64,000 nucleotides of DNA from Streptomyces sindenensis (GCF_014649035.1 NZ_BMSG01000008.1:145240-209239); one strand, 5' to 3'; counted from the first letter of the stretch, positions 24,773 through 33,329 are shown. Numbers and translations are program-made. The notes: a model not told the origin generated them from the letters alone.

Positions 24773-25621
24773 TCAGTACGTGTAGAAGCCCTGCCCGCTC
24801 TTGCGCCCGATGTCACCTGCGTCGACCATCCGGCGCATCAGCTCGGGGGCGGCGAACTTCTCGTCCTGCGACTCGGTGTAGATGTTGCTCGTGGCGTGCA
24901 GCAGGATGTCGACGCCGGTCAGGTCCGCGGTGGCGAGCGGGCCCATGGCGTGGCCGAAGCCCAGCTTGCAGGCGATGTCGATGTCCTCGGCGGTCGCGAC
25001 GCCCGACTCGTACAGCTTGGCGGCCTCGACGACGAGCGCCGAGATCAGCCGGGTGGTGACGAAGCCCGCCACGTCGCGGTTGACGACGATGCAGGTCTTG
25101 CCGACCGACTCGGCGAACTCCCTCGCGGTGGCGAGGGTTTCGTCGCTGGTCTTGTAGCCGCGCACCAGCTCGCAGAGCTGCATCATCGGGACCGGCGAGA
25201 AGAAGTGCACCCCGACGACGCGCTCGGGGCGCTCGGTCACGGCCGCGATCTTGGTGATCGGGATCGCGGAGGTGTTGGAGGCGAGGACGGTGTGCTCGCC
25301 GACGACCTTGTCGAGGGCGCGGAAGATCTCGTGCTTGACCTCGAGCTTCTCGAAGACGGCCTCCACGACGACGTCCGCGTCGGCCACGGCGTCGAGGTCG
25401 GTGGTCGTGGTGATCCGGCCCAGCGCGGCCTCGGCGTCGGCCGCCTCCAGTTTGCCCTTGGCGACGAACTTGTCGTACGAGGCCTTGATCCCGTCACGGC
25501 CCCGGGTCAGCGCGGCGTCGGTGACGTCCCGCAGCACGACGTCCCAGCCCGCCTGGGCGGAGACCTGCGCGATCCCGGATCCCATGAGTCCTGCCCCGAT
25601 GACGGCGAGCTTCCTGGCCAC
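24773..25621 (-). CDS. 3-hydroxybutyryl-CoA dehydrogenase
   Basis: 282 residues. The N-terminal Rossmann domain begins MARKLAVIGAGLMGSGIAQV (GxGxxG, NAD-binding). The catalytic His-Glu pair lies in VVGVHFFSPVPMMQLCELV, with Ser/Asn in ASNTSAI, and the C-terminal helical 3HCDH domain includes GFGHAMGPLATADLTGVDIL. It interconverts acetoacetyl-CoA (or acetoacyl-CoA) and 3-hydroxybutyryl-CoA. With the thiolase at 7241-8446 it could supply butyryl-CoA units. GTG 25621 is set by AAGGGG seven bases upstream. Two GTTCAC repeats (25660 and 25670) precede it. Confidence 0.93.
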   Translation of the reverse strand: MARKLAVIGAGLMGSGIAQVSAQAGWDVVLRDVTDAALTRGRDGIKASYDKFVAKGKLEAADAEAALGRITTTTDLDAVADADVVVEAVFEKLEVKHEIFRALDKVVGEHTVLASNTSAIPITKIAAVTERPERVVGVHFFSPVPMMQLCELVRGYKTSDETLATAREFAESVGKTCIVVNRDVAGFVTTRLISALVVEAAKLYESGVATAEDIDIACKLGFGHAMGPLATADLTGVDILLHATSNIYTESQDEKFAAPELMRRMVDAGDIGRKSGQGFYTY

Positions 25622-25659
25622 GTTCGCACCCCTTGGTTTCTGTTCGCCCGTGCGCTTGA

Positions 25660-25675
25660 GTTCACGGGGGTTCAC
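25660..25675. promoter_or_regulatory. GTTCAC direct repeats upstream of the dehydrogenase gene
   Basis: GTTCAC at 25660-25665 and 25670-25675 repeats with a 10-base period; weaker GTTCGC hexamers occur at 25622 and 25642. The arrangement resembles PhoP-box-like tandem sites, though PhoP boxes usually have 11-base units. Tentative. Confidence 0.3.
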
Positions 25676-25770
25676 ATACTCTCCGGCGGAGGTTAGTACC
25701 CGTCGGGCGCGCTGGGGCGGTGAAGAGATGCGCGTCACGTCTCAGATGACGGACATCACACCGGGACGCG

Positions 25771-26412
25771 TCATTCGGCTCCGCGCCGCGCGTAGTTGAG
25801 GACCTGATCGCTGAGCAGCCCCTCGATCCCGTCGAGGACGCCGAGGGCGTCGTGGGAGACGTCGACGGCCTTGCGGCCCTTCATCATCTCCTGGCTGACG
25901 TAGCCGACGAGGGCGTGCTCGATCCAGGCGATCTGGCCGCCGACGAGGAGCGGCAGCGGATCGTCCTCGCTCGCGCCGGTGTCCTCGCGCAGGGTGGCGA
26001 CGACGGTCTGGAGCACCTCCTGCTGGAGGTACCAGAGGCGGGCCTTGAGGGTGGGGGCGTCCTCGATGACGCGCATGAAGTCGGCGAAGCCGTCCATGAG
26101 TCCGAACTCCGGGGAGACGGCGACGACGGCGGCGCGCACCTCGCGCAGGACGGCCTCGGCGGCGGACTCGCCCCGGTCGCGGGCGCGGACATACCGGGCG
26201 ACGCGCTGGGTGACGTGCTTCATCCGGTCGAGGAAGAGGTCCTCCTTGGCCGGGAAGTAGTTGTAGACGGTGTTGACGGAGACGTCGGCCAGTTCGGCGA
26301 TCTCGGCGACGGTCACCGTCACGAAGCCGTGTTCGAGGAACAGTCCGGTCGCCATGTCCGAGATGCGCTGCCTGGCCTGGCGCTTCTTGCGTTCCCTGAG
26401 TCCCTCAGCCAT
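25771..26412 (-). CDS. TetR family transcriptional regulator
   Basis: 213 residues. The N-terminal TetR helix-turn-helix lies at about residues 10-55 (RISDMATGLFLEHGFVTVTV then [20 protein letters not shown], with the family's YNYF signature). The C-terminal ligand/dimer domain is helical. It is divergent from the DrrA-like exporter operon with a 90-bp gap holding the palindrome ATTGCAAT, the classic arrangement for a drug-responsive repressor of its neighbour. The ligand is unknown. It starts at ATG 26412. Confidence 0.92.
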   Translation of the reverse strand: MAEGLRERKKRQARQRISDMATGLFLEHGFVTVTVAEIAELADVSVNTVYNYFPAKEDLFLDRMKHVTQRVARYVRARDRGESAAEAVLREVRAAVVAVSPEFGLMDGFADFMRVIEDAPTLKARLWYLQQEVLQTVVATLREDTGASEDDPLPLLVGGQIAWIEHALVGYVSQEMMKGRKAVDVSHDALGVLDGIEGLLSDQVLNYARRGAE

Positions 26413-26466
26413 GCCTCCATCGTAGGACGCACCGGACGATCATGCTGTCTCTGAATTTTTGGAGTC

Positions 26467-26474
26467 ATTGCAAT
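26467..26474. promoter_or_regulatory. Palindrome in the TetR/exporter divergent promoter
   Basis: ATTGCAAT is a perfect 8-bp palindrome in an unusually AT-rich 60-bp stretch between the two divergent starts. It contains a -35-like TTGCAA. It is a reasonable TetR-operator candidate but short. Confidence 0.35.
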
Positions 26475-26502
26475 TTTGGGCAGGCTCTGTTTTTCTGGCT
26501 CC

Positions 26503-27285
26503 ATGACCGTCATCAGCACCTCCGGGCTGGCCCGGACCTTCACGACCCCGAGCGGCCCGGTGGAGGCCGTCCGCTGCGTCGACCTGACCATCCGCGCGGG
26601 AGAGATCGTCGCCCTCCTCGGCCCCAACGGCGCGGGCAAGACGACCACCCTGCGCATGCTGACCACGTTGCTCACTCCGACCGGCGGGGCCGCCACCGTG
26701 GCGGGCCACGACCTGCTCGCCGACCCGGCGGCAGTCCGCGCCGTCTGCGGGTACGTCGCCCAGTCCGGCGGTGTCGACCCGTTCCTGACCGTCCGGGAGG
26801 AGCTGGTCACCCAGGGCAGGCTGTACCGGCTGGGCCGGGCGGAGGCGGCGGAGCGCGCCGAGGAGCTGGCCGCCGCGCTCGGCCTCGGCGGACTGCTCGA
26901 CCGGAAGGCGGTGACCCTCTCCGGCGGCCAGCGGCGGCGGCTCGACATCGCCATGGGCCTCACCCACCGGCCGACCGTGCTCTTCCTCGACGAGCCCACC
27001 ACGGGCCTGGACCCCGCCAGCCGGGCCGACCTATGGGACCTGGTGCGGGACCTGCGCGACAGGGACGGCACCACCGTCATCCTGACCACCCACTACCTCG
27101 ACGAGGCCGACGCGCTGGCGGACCGGCTGGTCATCGTCGACGGCGGCACGGTGGTCGCCGAAGGCACTCCGGCCGAACTGAAGACCCGGTACGCCGGCTC
27201 CCCCGACGCCGCCCTCCAGGACGCGTTCCTGGCCGCCACCGGCCGCCCCGCCACCCCCGCCGACTCCGCCCCCGCAGCCGTATAG
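26503..27285 (+). CDS. DrrA-like ABC exporter ATPase
   Basis: 260 residues. Walker A GPNGAGKTT, signature LSGGQRRRLDIAMGL, Walker B VLFLDEPTTGLDP and H-loop TTHYLDEAD place it in the daunorubicin-resistance ATPase (DrrA) family. It powers the permease encoded 10 bp downstream. ATG 26503 follows an AT-rich region with no clear ribosome site. The divergent TetR gene is its likely regulator. The substrate is unknown, probably a hydrophobic drug or lipid. Confidence 0.93.
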   Translation: MTVISTSGLARTFTTPSGPVEAVRCVDLTIRAGEIVALLGPNGAGKTTTLRMLTTLLTPTGGAATVAGHDLLADPAAVRAVCGYVAQSGGVDPFLTVREELVTQGRLYRLGRAEAAERAEELAAALGLGGLLDRKAVTLSGGQRRRLDIAMGLTHRPTVLFLDEPTTGLDPASRADLWDLVRDLRDRDGTTVILTTHYLDEADALADRLVIVDGGTVVAEGTPAELKTRYAGSPDAALQDAFLAATGRPATPADSAPAAV

Positions 27286-27295
27286 GACCTCTCCC

Positions 27296-28045
27296 GTGCT
27301 CTTCCACGACACCGCGATCATCTTCGGGCGGTACGCCCGGCAGACGCTGCGCTCCCGCTTCCAGATCTTCTTCGGGATGCTGATGCCGCTGCTCTACCTG
27401 TTCTTCTTCGGCCCGCTGCTCCAGGACCTGCCGCTCGGCTCCCCGGCCGACTCCTGGCAGGTCCTCGTCCCCGGCCTGCTCCTCCAACTCAGCTTGTTCG
27501 GCGCGTCCTTCGCCGGTTTCGCGATCATCGTCGAGAAGTCCACGGGTGTGGTGGAGCGGATGCGGGTGACCCCGGTCAGCCGGCTCGCCCTGCTGCTGGG
27601 GCGGGTGCTGCGGGACGCCCTGCTCTTCACCTTCCAGGCCGTCCTGCTGGTGCTCGCCGCGCTGCTCATGGGGTTGCGCGCCCCGCTGGCGGGCGTCCTC
27701 ATCGGCTTCGCGTTCACCGCCGTGCTGGCGCTCTCGCTGGCCTCGCTCTCGTACGCCCTGGCGATGCGCGTCGCCACTCCGCAGGAGTTCGGGCCGGTGA
27801 TCAACGCGGTGACGATGCCGGCCATGCTGCTCTCCGGTCTGATGCTGCCCATCACGCTCGGCCCCGGCTGGCTGGACGTGCTCTCGCACTTCACGCCGTT
27901 CCGCTATCTGGTGGACGCGGTGCGGGACGCCTACACGGGCTCGTACGCCACGACGCACATGCTGTACGGGGTCCTGGTCGCCGCGGGTTTCGCCGCCGCG
28001 GCCGTGACAGTGGGCACACGGGTCTTCCGGCGGGCCGGAGCATAA
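27296..28045 (+). CDS. DrrB-like ABC-2 type permease
   Basis: 249 residues, six predicted membrane segments. FGRYARQTLRSRFQIFFGML at the N-terminus and the MPAMLLSGLMLPITLGPGWL and FTPFRYLVDAVRDAY motifs are characteristic of DrrB-type permeases. The start is GTG 27296. It forms the exporter with the preceding ATPase and shares its control. The next gene begins 13 bp downstream and may be read through. Confidence 0.92.
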   Translation: MLFHDTAIIFGRYARQTLRSRFQIFFGMLMPLLYLFFFGPLLQDLPLGSPADSWQVLVPGLLLQLSLFGASFAGFAIIVEKSTGVVERMRVTPVSRLALLLGRVLRDALLFTFQAVLLVLAALLMGLRAPLAGVLIGFAFTAVLALSLASLSYALAMRVATPQEFGPVINAVTMPAMLLSGLMLPITLGPGWLDVLSHFTPFRYLVDAVRDAYTGSYATTHMLYGVLVAAGFAAAAVTVGTRVFRRAGA

Positions 28046-28058
28046 CTACGCTGACCCC

Positions 28059-28631
28059 ATGGTCAATCTGACGCGCATCTACACCCGGACCGGCGACCAG
28101 GGCACGACGGCCCTCGGCGACATGAGCCGCACCGCCAAGACCGATCTGCGGATCTCGGCCTACGCGGACGCCAACGAGGCCAACGCGGTGATCGGGACGG
28201 CCATCGCGCTCGGGCAGCTGCCCGAGGACGTGGTGAAGGTCCTCGTACGGGTCCAGAACGACCTGTTCGACGTGGGCGCCGACCTCTCCACCCCGGTGGT
28301 CGAGGAGCCGAAGTACCCGCCGCTGCGGGTGGAGCAGAGTTACGTGGACAAGCTGGAGGCGGACTGCGACCGCTTCCTGGAGGAGCTGGAGAAGCTCCGC
28401 AGCTTCATCCTGCCGGGCGGTACGCCGGGGGCGGCGCTGCTGCACCAGGCGTGCACGGTGGTCCGGCGGGCCGAGCGGTCCACCTGGGCGGCCCTGGAGG
28501 TGCACGGGGAGACGATGAATGCGCTCACCGCCACCTACCTCAACCGCCTCTCCGACCTCCTGTTCATCCTGGCGCGGAGCGCGAACAAGGAGGTCGGGGA
28601 CGTGCTGTGGGTGCCGGGCGGCGAACGGTAG
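28059..28631 (+). CDS. Cob(I)alamin adenosyltransferase, PduO type
   Basis: 190 residues. N-terminal IYTRTGDQGTTALGDMSRTA is the ATP-binding motif of PduO-type adenosyltransferases, and LPGGTPGAALLHQACTVVRRAERS carries the conserved Arg residues of the trimer-interface active site. It transfers adenosyl from ATP to cob(I)alamin, making the coenzyme of methylmalonyl-CoA mutase and isobutyryl-CoA mutase. This ties it functionally to meaB and mce in this window. The gap to the permease gene is too short for a cobalamin riboswitch. ATG 28059 is the family-typical start. Confidence 0.93.
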   Translation: MVNLTRIYTRTGDQGTTALGDMSRTAKTDLRISAYADANEANAVIGTAIALGQLPEDVVKVLVRVQNDLFDVGADLSTPVVEEPKYPPLRVEQSYVDKLEADCDRFLEELEKLRSFILPGGTPGAALLHQACTVVRRAERSTWAALEVHGETMNALTATYLNRLSDLLFILARSANKEVGDVLWVPGGER

Positions 28632-28634
28632 GCC

Positions 28635-29207
28635 CTAGAAGCGGTCGGCCCGCTCGCGGTCGGCCACCGCGTCGTGCGGGGCCTGCTTCGGAAACACCGT
28701 GTAGCCGCCGGCGATGATCACGTTGATACCGATCACCAGGAGCATCTTCTGCTGCCAGCTCTGGAGCGAGCTGATCGCCCCGTCCGGGCCGACGTACCAG
28801 ACCGCCGCCTGGAGCAGGGCCAGGGCGACCGCCGCGGCGAGGATCCAGCGGGCGGCCGTGCGCCACTCGTGGATCGCGCGGGCCGTGCCGTACTTCGGCG
28901 GCCTGACCGGCTGCGGGCCGCCGAACCAGCGGTGGGCGACCCAGGCGTCCACCTTCTTGATGGTGTGGTGGCCGAGCCCCACCGTGAAGCCGATGTAGAC
29001 GGCGGCCAGCCCGTGCTTCCAGTCGGGCTCGGCGCCGTTCTTCAGGTCGACGGCCGTCACCACCAGCAGCACGACCTCCAGCAGCGGCTCGCACAGCAGC
29101 ACGGCCGCGCCGAGCCTCGGCTTCCTCGCGACGTACCGCAGGGCCAGTCCGGCGGCCAGCAGAACCCAGAATGCGACCTCGCAGGCCACGACCAGTAGGG
29201 CGATCAC
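28635..29207 (-). CDS. Membrane protein of unknown function
   Basis: 190 residues, convergent with the adenosyltransferase gene three bases away. GTG 29207 is set by GGGAGGAGA just upstream. Four hydrophobic segments: about residues 2-20 (IALLVVACEVAFWVLLAAGL), 32-50, 66-82 and 126-143, with a last one near 155-172. The loop KKVDAWVAHRWFGGPQPVRP is basic and probably cytoplasmic. I do not recognise a functional family; it appears to be a conserved Streptomyces integral membrane protein at this locus. Confidence 0.75.
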   Translation of the reverse strand: MIALLVVACEVAFWVLLAAGLALRYVARKPRLGAAVLLCEPLLEVVLLVVTAVDLKNGAEPDWKHGLAAVYIGFTVGLGHHTIKKVDAWVAHRWFGGPQPVRPPKYGTARAIHEWRTAARWILAAAVALALLQAAVWYVGPDGAISSLQSWQQKMLLVIGINVIIAGGYTVFPKQAPHDAVADRERADRF

Positions 29208-29358
29208 GACTCTCTCCTCCCGTTCCCTTCCAGCCTCCCGGCCGCCGGGCGCGGCGGCGTCGTCGGCAGTGACGAAACGGGACTGCATCCTTCGATGTAG
29301 TCGTGGATCAGCCCGCGAAGGGAGGCCCCGGGGGCGGTGCTGCGTGTTGGATGGAGGG

Positions 29359-30558
29359 GTGCTCACCTCGATCCGCCCCGACCGCGACGCGGTGGCCCTC
29401 GCCGTCTCCGGGCTGCTCGGGGGCCTGCTCCTGTGGCTGCTGGGCCTCCACACCCAGGGCGGCCACCCTTTCTCCGCGCCCTGGGCCGCCCTCGTACCGC
29501 TGACCGTCATGGCCACGGCCGAACTGCTGCGCCGCGACGCCCCGCGCACGGCGCTGACCGTCGGCACGCTCGCGCTGGTGGCGGACCAGTTCACCCGGGG
29601 CAGCCTCGCCACCGTCCTGATGTTCACGGACGTCATGTACGCGGCCGTGCTCTACGGGACCCCGGCCGCCGCCCGCCGCCTCCCGGTGGCCACGCTGCTG
29701 ATCACCGTCGCGTCCACGATCGGCTTCCTGGCCTGGTTCCGTAAGCCCGAGGCGCTGCTGATCGGCCTGGTCATCGGGCTGGTCTCCTTCATCCCCGCCC
29801 TCACCGGAGTCAGTGTGCGCAGCCATCGCGCCGCGGCCGAGAGCGCCCGGCTCGCCGCCGTCCAGACCGCCCGGCTCGCCGAGATGGACCGGACGCAGGC
29901 GGTGGTCGCCGAGCGGGCCCGGATGGCGCGGGAGCTGCACGACATGGTGGCCAACCACCTCTCCGCCGTGGCGATCCACTCCACGGCGGCGCTGTCCATC
30001 GACGACCCGGAGACCTCGCGCAACGCCCTGAAGGTGATCCGGGAGAACAGCGTCGAGGGGCTCGCGGAGATGCGCCGGCTGATCGGGCTGCTGCGGGAGG
30101 GCGGCCAGGAGGAGGCCCCGGCCGCGGCCCCGACCCTGGCGGCTCTGGACACCCTGATCGAGCAGACGAACACCAACGGGGCGTCCGGCGGGCTCGTCTG
30201 CACCCTGGAGGACGCCCGGGACCCGGGAGCGGAGGCGCTGCCGACGCCGGTCGAGCTGGCCGCGTACCGGATCGTGCAGGAGTCCCTGACCAACGCCCTC
30301 AAGCACGCGGCGCCGGGCCCGGTCGTGGTGCGGATCGGCCGGGCCGGGGAGCTGTTGACCGTCGAGGTGACCAGTGCGTTCGGCAGCCGGGCCGGGCCGA
30401 CCGCGCCCGGTTCGGGTGCGGGTCTCGTGGGGATGCGGGAGCGGGTGGCCCTGCTCGGCGGGACCTTCACGGCGGGGGCCGAACCGGGCGTGGACGGCAC
30501 GAAGATCTGGCGGGTGCGGGCCGAACTGCCCGTACGGGAGAGGGAGATGCGGGAATGA
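29359..30558 (+). CDS. chiS: NarL-type sensor histidine kinase, ChiS-like
   Basis: 399 residues. The N-terminal 150 residues hold about five membrane spans (for example LAVSGLLGGLLLWLLG and TLLITVASTIGFLAWF). HisKA_3 follows, with the phospho-His in ARMARELHDMVANHLSAVAI (about residue 193), then HATPase_c (ESLTNALKHAAPG; GAGLVGMRERV). The start at GTG 29359 is preferred; GTG 29344 is in frame. Its stop overlaps the regulator start (ATGA). Position directly before chitinase C matches the ChiS/ChiR system described in S. coelicolor, so control of chitin use is likely; the symbol rests on that synteny. Confidence 0.85.
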   Translation: MLTSIRPDRDAVALAVSGLLGGLLLWLLGLHTQGGHPFSAPWAALVPLTVMATAELLRRDAPRTALTVGTLALVADQFTRGSLATVLMFTDVMYAAVLYGTPAAARRLPVATLLITVASTIGFLAWFRKPEALLIGLVIGLVSFIPALTGVSVRSHRAAAESARLAAVQTARLAEMDRTQAVVAERARMARELHDMVANHLSAVAIHSTAALSIDDPETSRNALKVIRENSVEGLAEMRRLIGLLREGGQEEAPAAAPTLAALDTLIEQTNTNGASGGLVCTLEDARDPGAEALPTPVELAAYRIVQESLTNALKHAAPGPVVVRIGRAGELLTVEVTSAFGSRAGPTAPGSGAGLVGMRERVALLGGTFTAGAEPGVDGTKIWRVRAELPVREREMRE

Positions 30559-31205
30559 CGATCCGGGTACTGGTGGCGGAGGACCAGGCGGCCGTGCGCG
30601 CGGGGCTCGTACTGATCCTCTCCAGCGCGCCGGACATCGAGGTCGTCGGGGAGGCCGGGGACGGCGAGGCGGCGGTGCGCCTGACCCGTGAACTCCGGCC
30701 GGATCTCGTGCTGATGGATGTGCAGATGCCCCGGCTGGACGGGGTGTCGGCGACCCGGCAGGTGGTGACCGAGGAGCTGGCGGACGTGCTGGTGCTGACC
30801 ACGTTCGACCTGGACGAGTACGTCTTCGGGGCGCTGCGCGCGGGCGCCAGTGGCTTTCTGCTGAAGAACACCGACGCCCGCGAACTGCTGGAAGCGGTAC
30901 GGACGGTGGCGCGCGGCGAGGGCCTGATCGCCCCGGCGGTGACCCGTCGGCTGATCGCCGAGTTCGCGGGGACCACGCCCGTACGCGCGAGGGAGGCGGC
31001 CGCTCCGGTGGCGCTGGACACCTTGACCCGGCGGGAGCGGGAGGTGCTGGGGTGCCTGGGCGAGGGTCTGTCGAACGCGGAGATCGCGGCGCGGCTGTCG
31101 ATGGCGGAGGCCACGGTGAAGACCCATGTCAGCCGACTGCTCGGGAAGCTGGAGCTGCGCAGCAGGGTGCAGGCGGCGGTGCTGGCGCAGGAGTTGGGGA
31201 TCTGA
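30555..31205 (+). CDS. chiR: NarL/LuxR-type response regulator, ChiR-like
   Basis: 216 residues. The receiver (TIRVLVAEDQAAVRAGLVLI; phospho-Asp in LVLMDVQMPRLDG; Lys in FLLKNTD) is followed by a LuxR HTH (LTRREREVLGCLGEGLSNAE then IAARLSMAEATVKTHVSRLL). It overlaps the kinase gene by four bases. The chitinase gene starts 163 bp downstream in the same direction, behind its own promoter. Expected role: activation of chitinase genes in response to chitin breakdown products. The symbol is by synteny with the S. coelicolor system. Confidence 0.87.
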   Translation: MTIRVLVAEDQAAVRAGLVLILSSAPDIEVVGEAGDGEAAVRLTRELRPDLVLMDVQMPRLDGVSATRQVVTEELADVLVLTTFDLDEYVFGALRAGASGFLLKNTDARELLEAVRTVARGEGLIAPAVTRRLIAEFAGTTPVRAREAAAPVALDTLTRREREVLGCLGEGLSNAEIAARLSMAEATVKTHVSRLLGKLELRSRVQAAVLAQELGI

Positions 31206-31221
31206 GCCGGGCATCGATCTT

Positions 31222-31263
31222 TGGTCCAGACCTCTTGACGGTTGGTCCAGACCTTTCTAGTGT
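31222..31263 (+). promoter_or_regulatory. chiC promoter with two TGGTCCAGACCT repeats (dre sites)
   Basis: TGGTCCAGACCT occurs at 31222-31233 and 31243-31254. Each is itself near-palindromic and matches the DasR responsive element (ACTGGTCTAGACCACT type) and the twin direct repeats known from Streptomyces chitinase promoters. TTGACG (31235-31240) and TAGTGT (31258-31263) are 17 bases apart, giving a strong promoter whose -35 lies between the repeats and whose spacer is filled by the second one. Confidence 0.88.
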
Positions 31264-31368
31264 CACCGGAACACTGCGGTGAGTACGAGAGCACCCGTAC
31301 TCAGGGCGGCGCAGGGTTTGCAGTCCACGAATCACCCCCGTTTGTTGGACCTCACCCGAGGAGCACCG

Positions 31369-33243
31369 TTGAGCACTGAATCCCCCCAACGCCGTACCAG
31401 ATTCCGATGGATACCCGCCCCCAGCGGCAGGTCCAAGGTCGTCGCGGGCCTGACCGCGCTGGTCGTCCCGCTGGCCGCGATGGTGGGACTCGCCACCCCC
31501 GCCGCGGCAGCCACGTCGGCCACCGCCACGTACACCAAGAAGTCGGACTGGGGCACTGGCTTCGAGGGCCAGTGGACGGTGAAGAACACCGGCACCACCG
31601 CGCTCTCCTCCTGGACCATCGAGTGGGACTTCCCCTCGGGCACCTCGGCGGGCTCCGCCTGGGACGCCAACCTCACCAAGAGCGGCAACCACTACACCGC
31701 CAAGAACCTCTCCTGGAACGGGACCGTCGCGCCCGGCGCCAGCGTCAGCTTCGGTTTCAACGGCACCGGCTCCGGCTCCCCCACGGGCTGCAAGCTGAAC
31801 GGCGCCTCCTGTGACGGCGGCTCGGTGCCCGGCGACAACGCGCCCTCCGCGCCCGGCAAGCCCACCGCGAGCGACATCACCGACACCTCGGTGAAGCTCA
31901 GCTGGACCGCGGCCACCGACGACAACGGCGTCAAGAACTACGACGTGCTGCGCGACGGCGCGAAGGTCGCCACGGTCACCGGCACCACGTACACCAACAC
32001 CGGCCTGACCGCGGGCACCGACTACTCCTACGCCGTGCAGGCCCGGGACACCGCCGACCAGACCGGCCCGGTCTCCGGCTCCGTCGCCGTGCGCACCACC
32101 GGCGGGGACGGCGGCGAGCCGCCCGTCGGCGACAAGATCAACATGGGCTACTTCACCAACTGGGGCGTCTACGGGCGCAACTACCACGTCAAGAACCTGG
32201 TGACGTCCGGCACGGCCGCCAAGATCACGCACATCAACTACGCCTTCGGCAACGTGCAGAACGGCAAGTGCACGATCGGCGACGCGTACGCCGACTACGA
32301 CAAGGCCTACACCGCCGACCAGTCGGTCGACGGCGTCGCGGACACCTGGGACCAGCCGCTGCGCGGCAACTTCAACCAGCTGCGCAAGCTGAAGGCCAAG
32401 TTCCCGCACATCAAGGTCCTCTGGTCGTTCGGCGGCTGGACCTGGTCCGGGGGCTTCGGCCAGGCCGTCCAGAACCCCGCGGCCTTCGCCCAGTCCTGCT
32501 ACGACCTGGTCGAGGACCCCCGCTGGGCCGATGTCTTCGACGGCATCGACCTGGACTGGGAGTACCCCAACGCCTGTGGTCTGAGCTGTGACACCAGCGG
32601 CCCGGCCGCCATCAAGACCATGGCCGACGCGATGCGTGCGAAGTTCGGCGCGAACAACCTGGTCACCGCCGCCATCACCGCGGACGCCTCCGACGGCGGC
32701 AAGATCGATGCCGCGGACTACGCGGGCGCTGCCAAGTCCTTCGACTGGTACAACGTGATGACGTACGACTTCTTCGGCGCCTGGGCGAAGCAGGGCCCCA
32801 CGGCCCCGCACTCCCCGCTGACCTCGTACTCCGGCATCCCGCAGCAGGGCTTCACCTCCGCCGACGCCATCGCGAAGCTGAAGGCGAAGGGCGTCCCGGC
32901 CAAGAAGCTGCTCCTCGGCATCGGCTTCTACGGCCGCGGCTGGACCGGCGTCACCCAGTCCGCCCCCGGCGGCACGGCGACCGGCGCGGCCCAGGGCACG
33001 TACGAGGCGGGTATCGAGGACTACAAGGTCCTCAAGAGCTCCTGCCCGTCGACCGGCACCATCGCCGGCACCGCGTACGCCCACTGCGGCACCAACTGGT
33101 GGAGCTACGACACCCCGGCCACCGTCGGCTCGAAGATGACCTGGGCGAAGAACCAGGGCCTGGGAGGCGCGTTCTCCTGGGAGTTCTCCGGTGACACCAC
33201 CAACGGTGAGCTCGTCGGCGCGATGGCCAACGGCCTGAAGTAA
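31369..33243 (+). CDS. chiC: Secreted family 18 chitinase
   Basis: 624 residues. TTG 31369 is chosen for the GAGGAG site just upstream; an in-frame ATG-less extension to 31279 would overlap the promoter leader. The signal peptide ends near residue 48 (VVPLAAMVGLATPAAA). A CBM2-type carbohydrate-binding module (about 51-148, with TKKSDWGTGFEGQWTVKNTG) is followed by a fibronectin type III domain (160-243, KPTASDITDTSVKLSWTAAT) and a GH18 catalytic domain (256-624). The DxxDxDxE motif reads DGIDLDWE at 391-398, with Glu398 as acid catalyst. It hydrolyses chitin outside the cell. Regulated by the dre repeats and probably the adjacent two-component system. Confidence 0.93.
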   Translation: MSTESPQRRTRFRWIPAPSGRSKVVAGLTALVVPLAAMVGLATPAAAATSATATYTKKSDWGTGFEGQWTVKNTGTTALSSWTIEWDFPSGTSAGSAWDANLTKSGNHYTAKNLSWNGTVAPGASVSFGFNGTGSGSPTGCKLNGASCDGGSVPGDNAPSAPGKPTASDITDTSVKLSWTAATDDNGVKNYDVLRDGAKVATVTGTTYTNTGLTAGTDYSYAVQARDTADQTGPVSGSVAVRTTGGDGGEPPVGDKINMGYFTNWGVYGRNYHVKNLVTSGTAAKITHINYAFGNVQNGKCTIGDAYADYDKAYTADQSVDGVADTWDQPLRGNFNQLRKLKAKFPHIKVLWSFGGWTWSGGFGQAVQNPAAFAQSCYDLVEDPRWADVFDGIDLDWEYPNACGLSCDTSGPAAIKTMADAMRAKFGANNLVTAAITADASDGGKIDAADYAGAAKSFDWYNVMTYDFFGAWAKQGPTAPHSPLTSYSGIPQQGFTSADAIAKLKAKGVPAKKLLLGIGFYGRGWTGVTQSAPGGTATGAAQGTYEAGIEDYKVLKSSCPSTGTIAGTAYAHCGTNWWSYDTPATVGSKMTWAKNQGLGGAFSWEFSGDTTNGELVGAMANGLK

Positions 33244-33290
33244 TCCCCACGCCGTAGCGCGAAGCGCTCAAAGCACCACCCCGGAAAAGC

Positions 33291-33329
33291 ACCGGGGAGA
33301 CGGGTCCGCCCCCCGTCTCCCCGGTTTTT
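33291..33329 (+). terminator. chiC terminator
   Basis: A 14-bp perfect stem (ACCGGGGAGACGGG at 33291-33304 with 33312-33325), 7-base loop, then TTTTT (33325-33329): a canonical intrinsic terminator 47 bp after the stop. Confidence 0.92.

Noticed and set aside
28046..28058. Cobalamin riboswitch before the adenosyltransferase gene
   Set aside because: Only 13 bp separate it from the permease gene, and no B12 box is visible.
31279..31368. An upstream extension of chiC from 31279
   Set aside because: It would put about 30 non-signal residues before the signal peptide, and TTG 31369 has a strong ribosome site.
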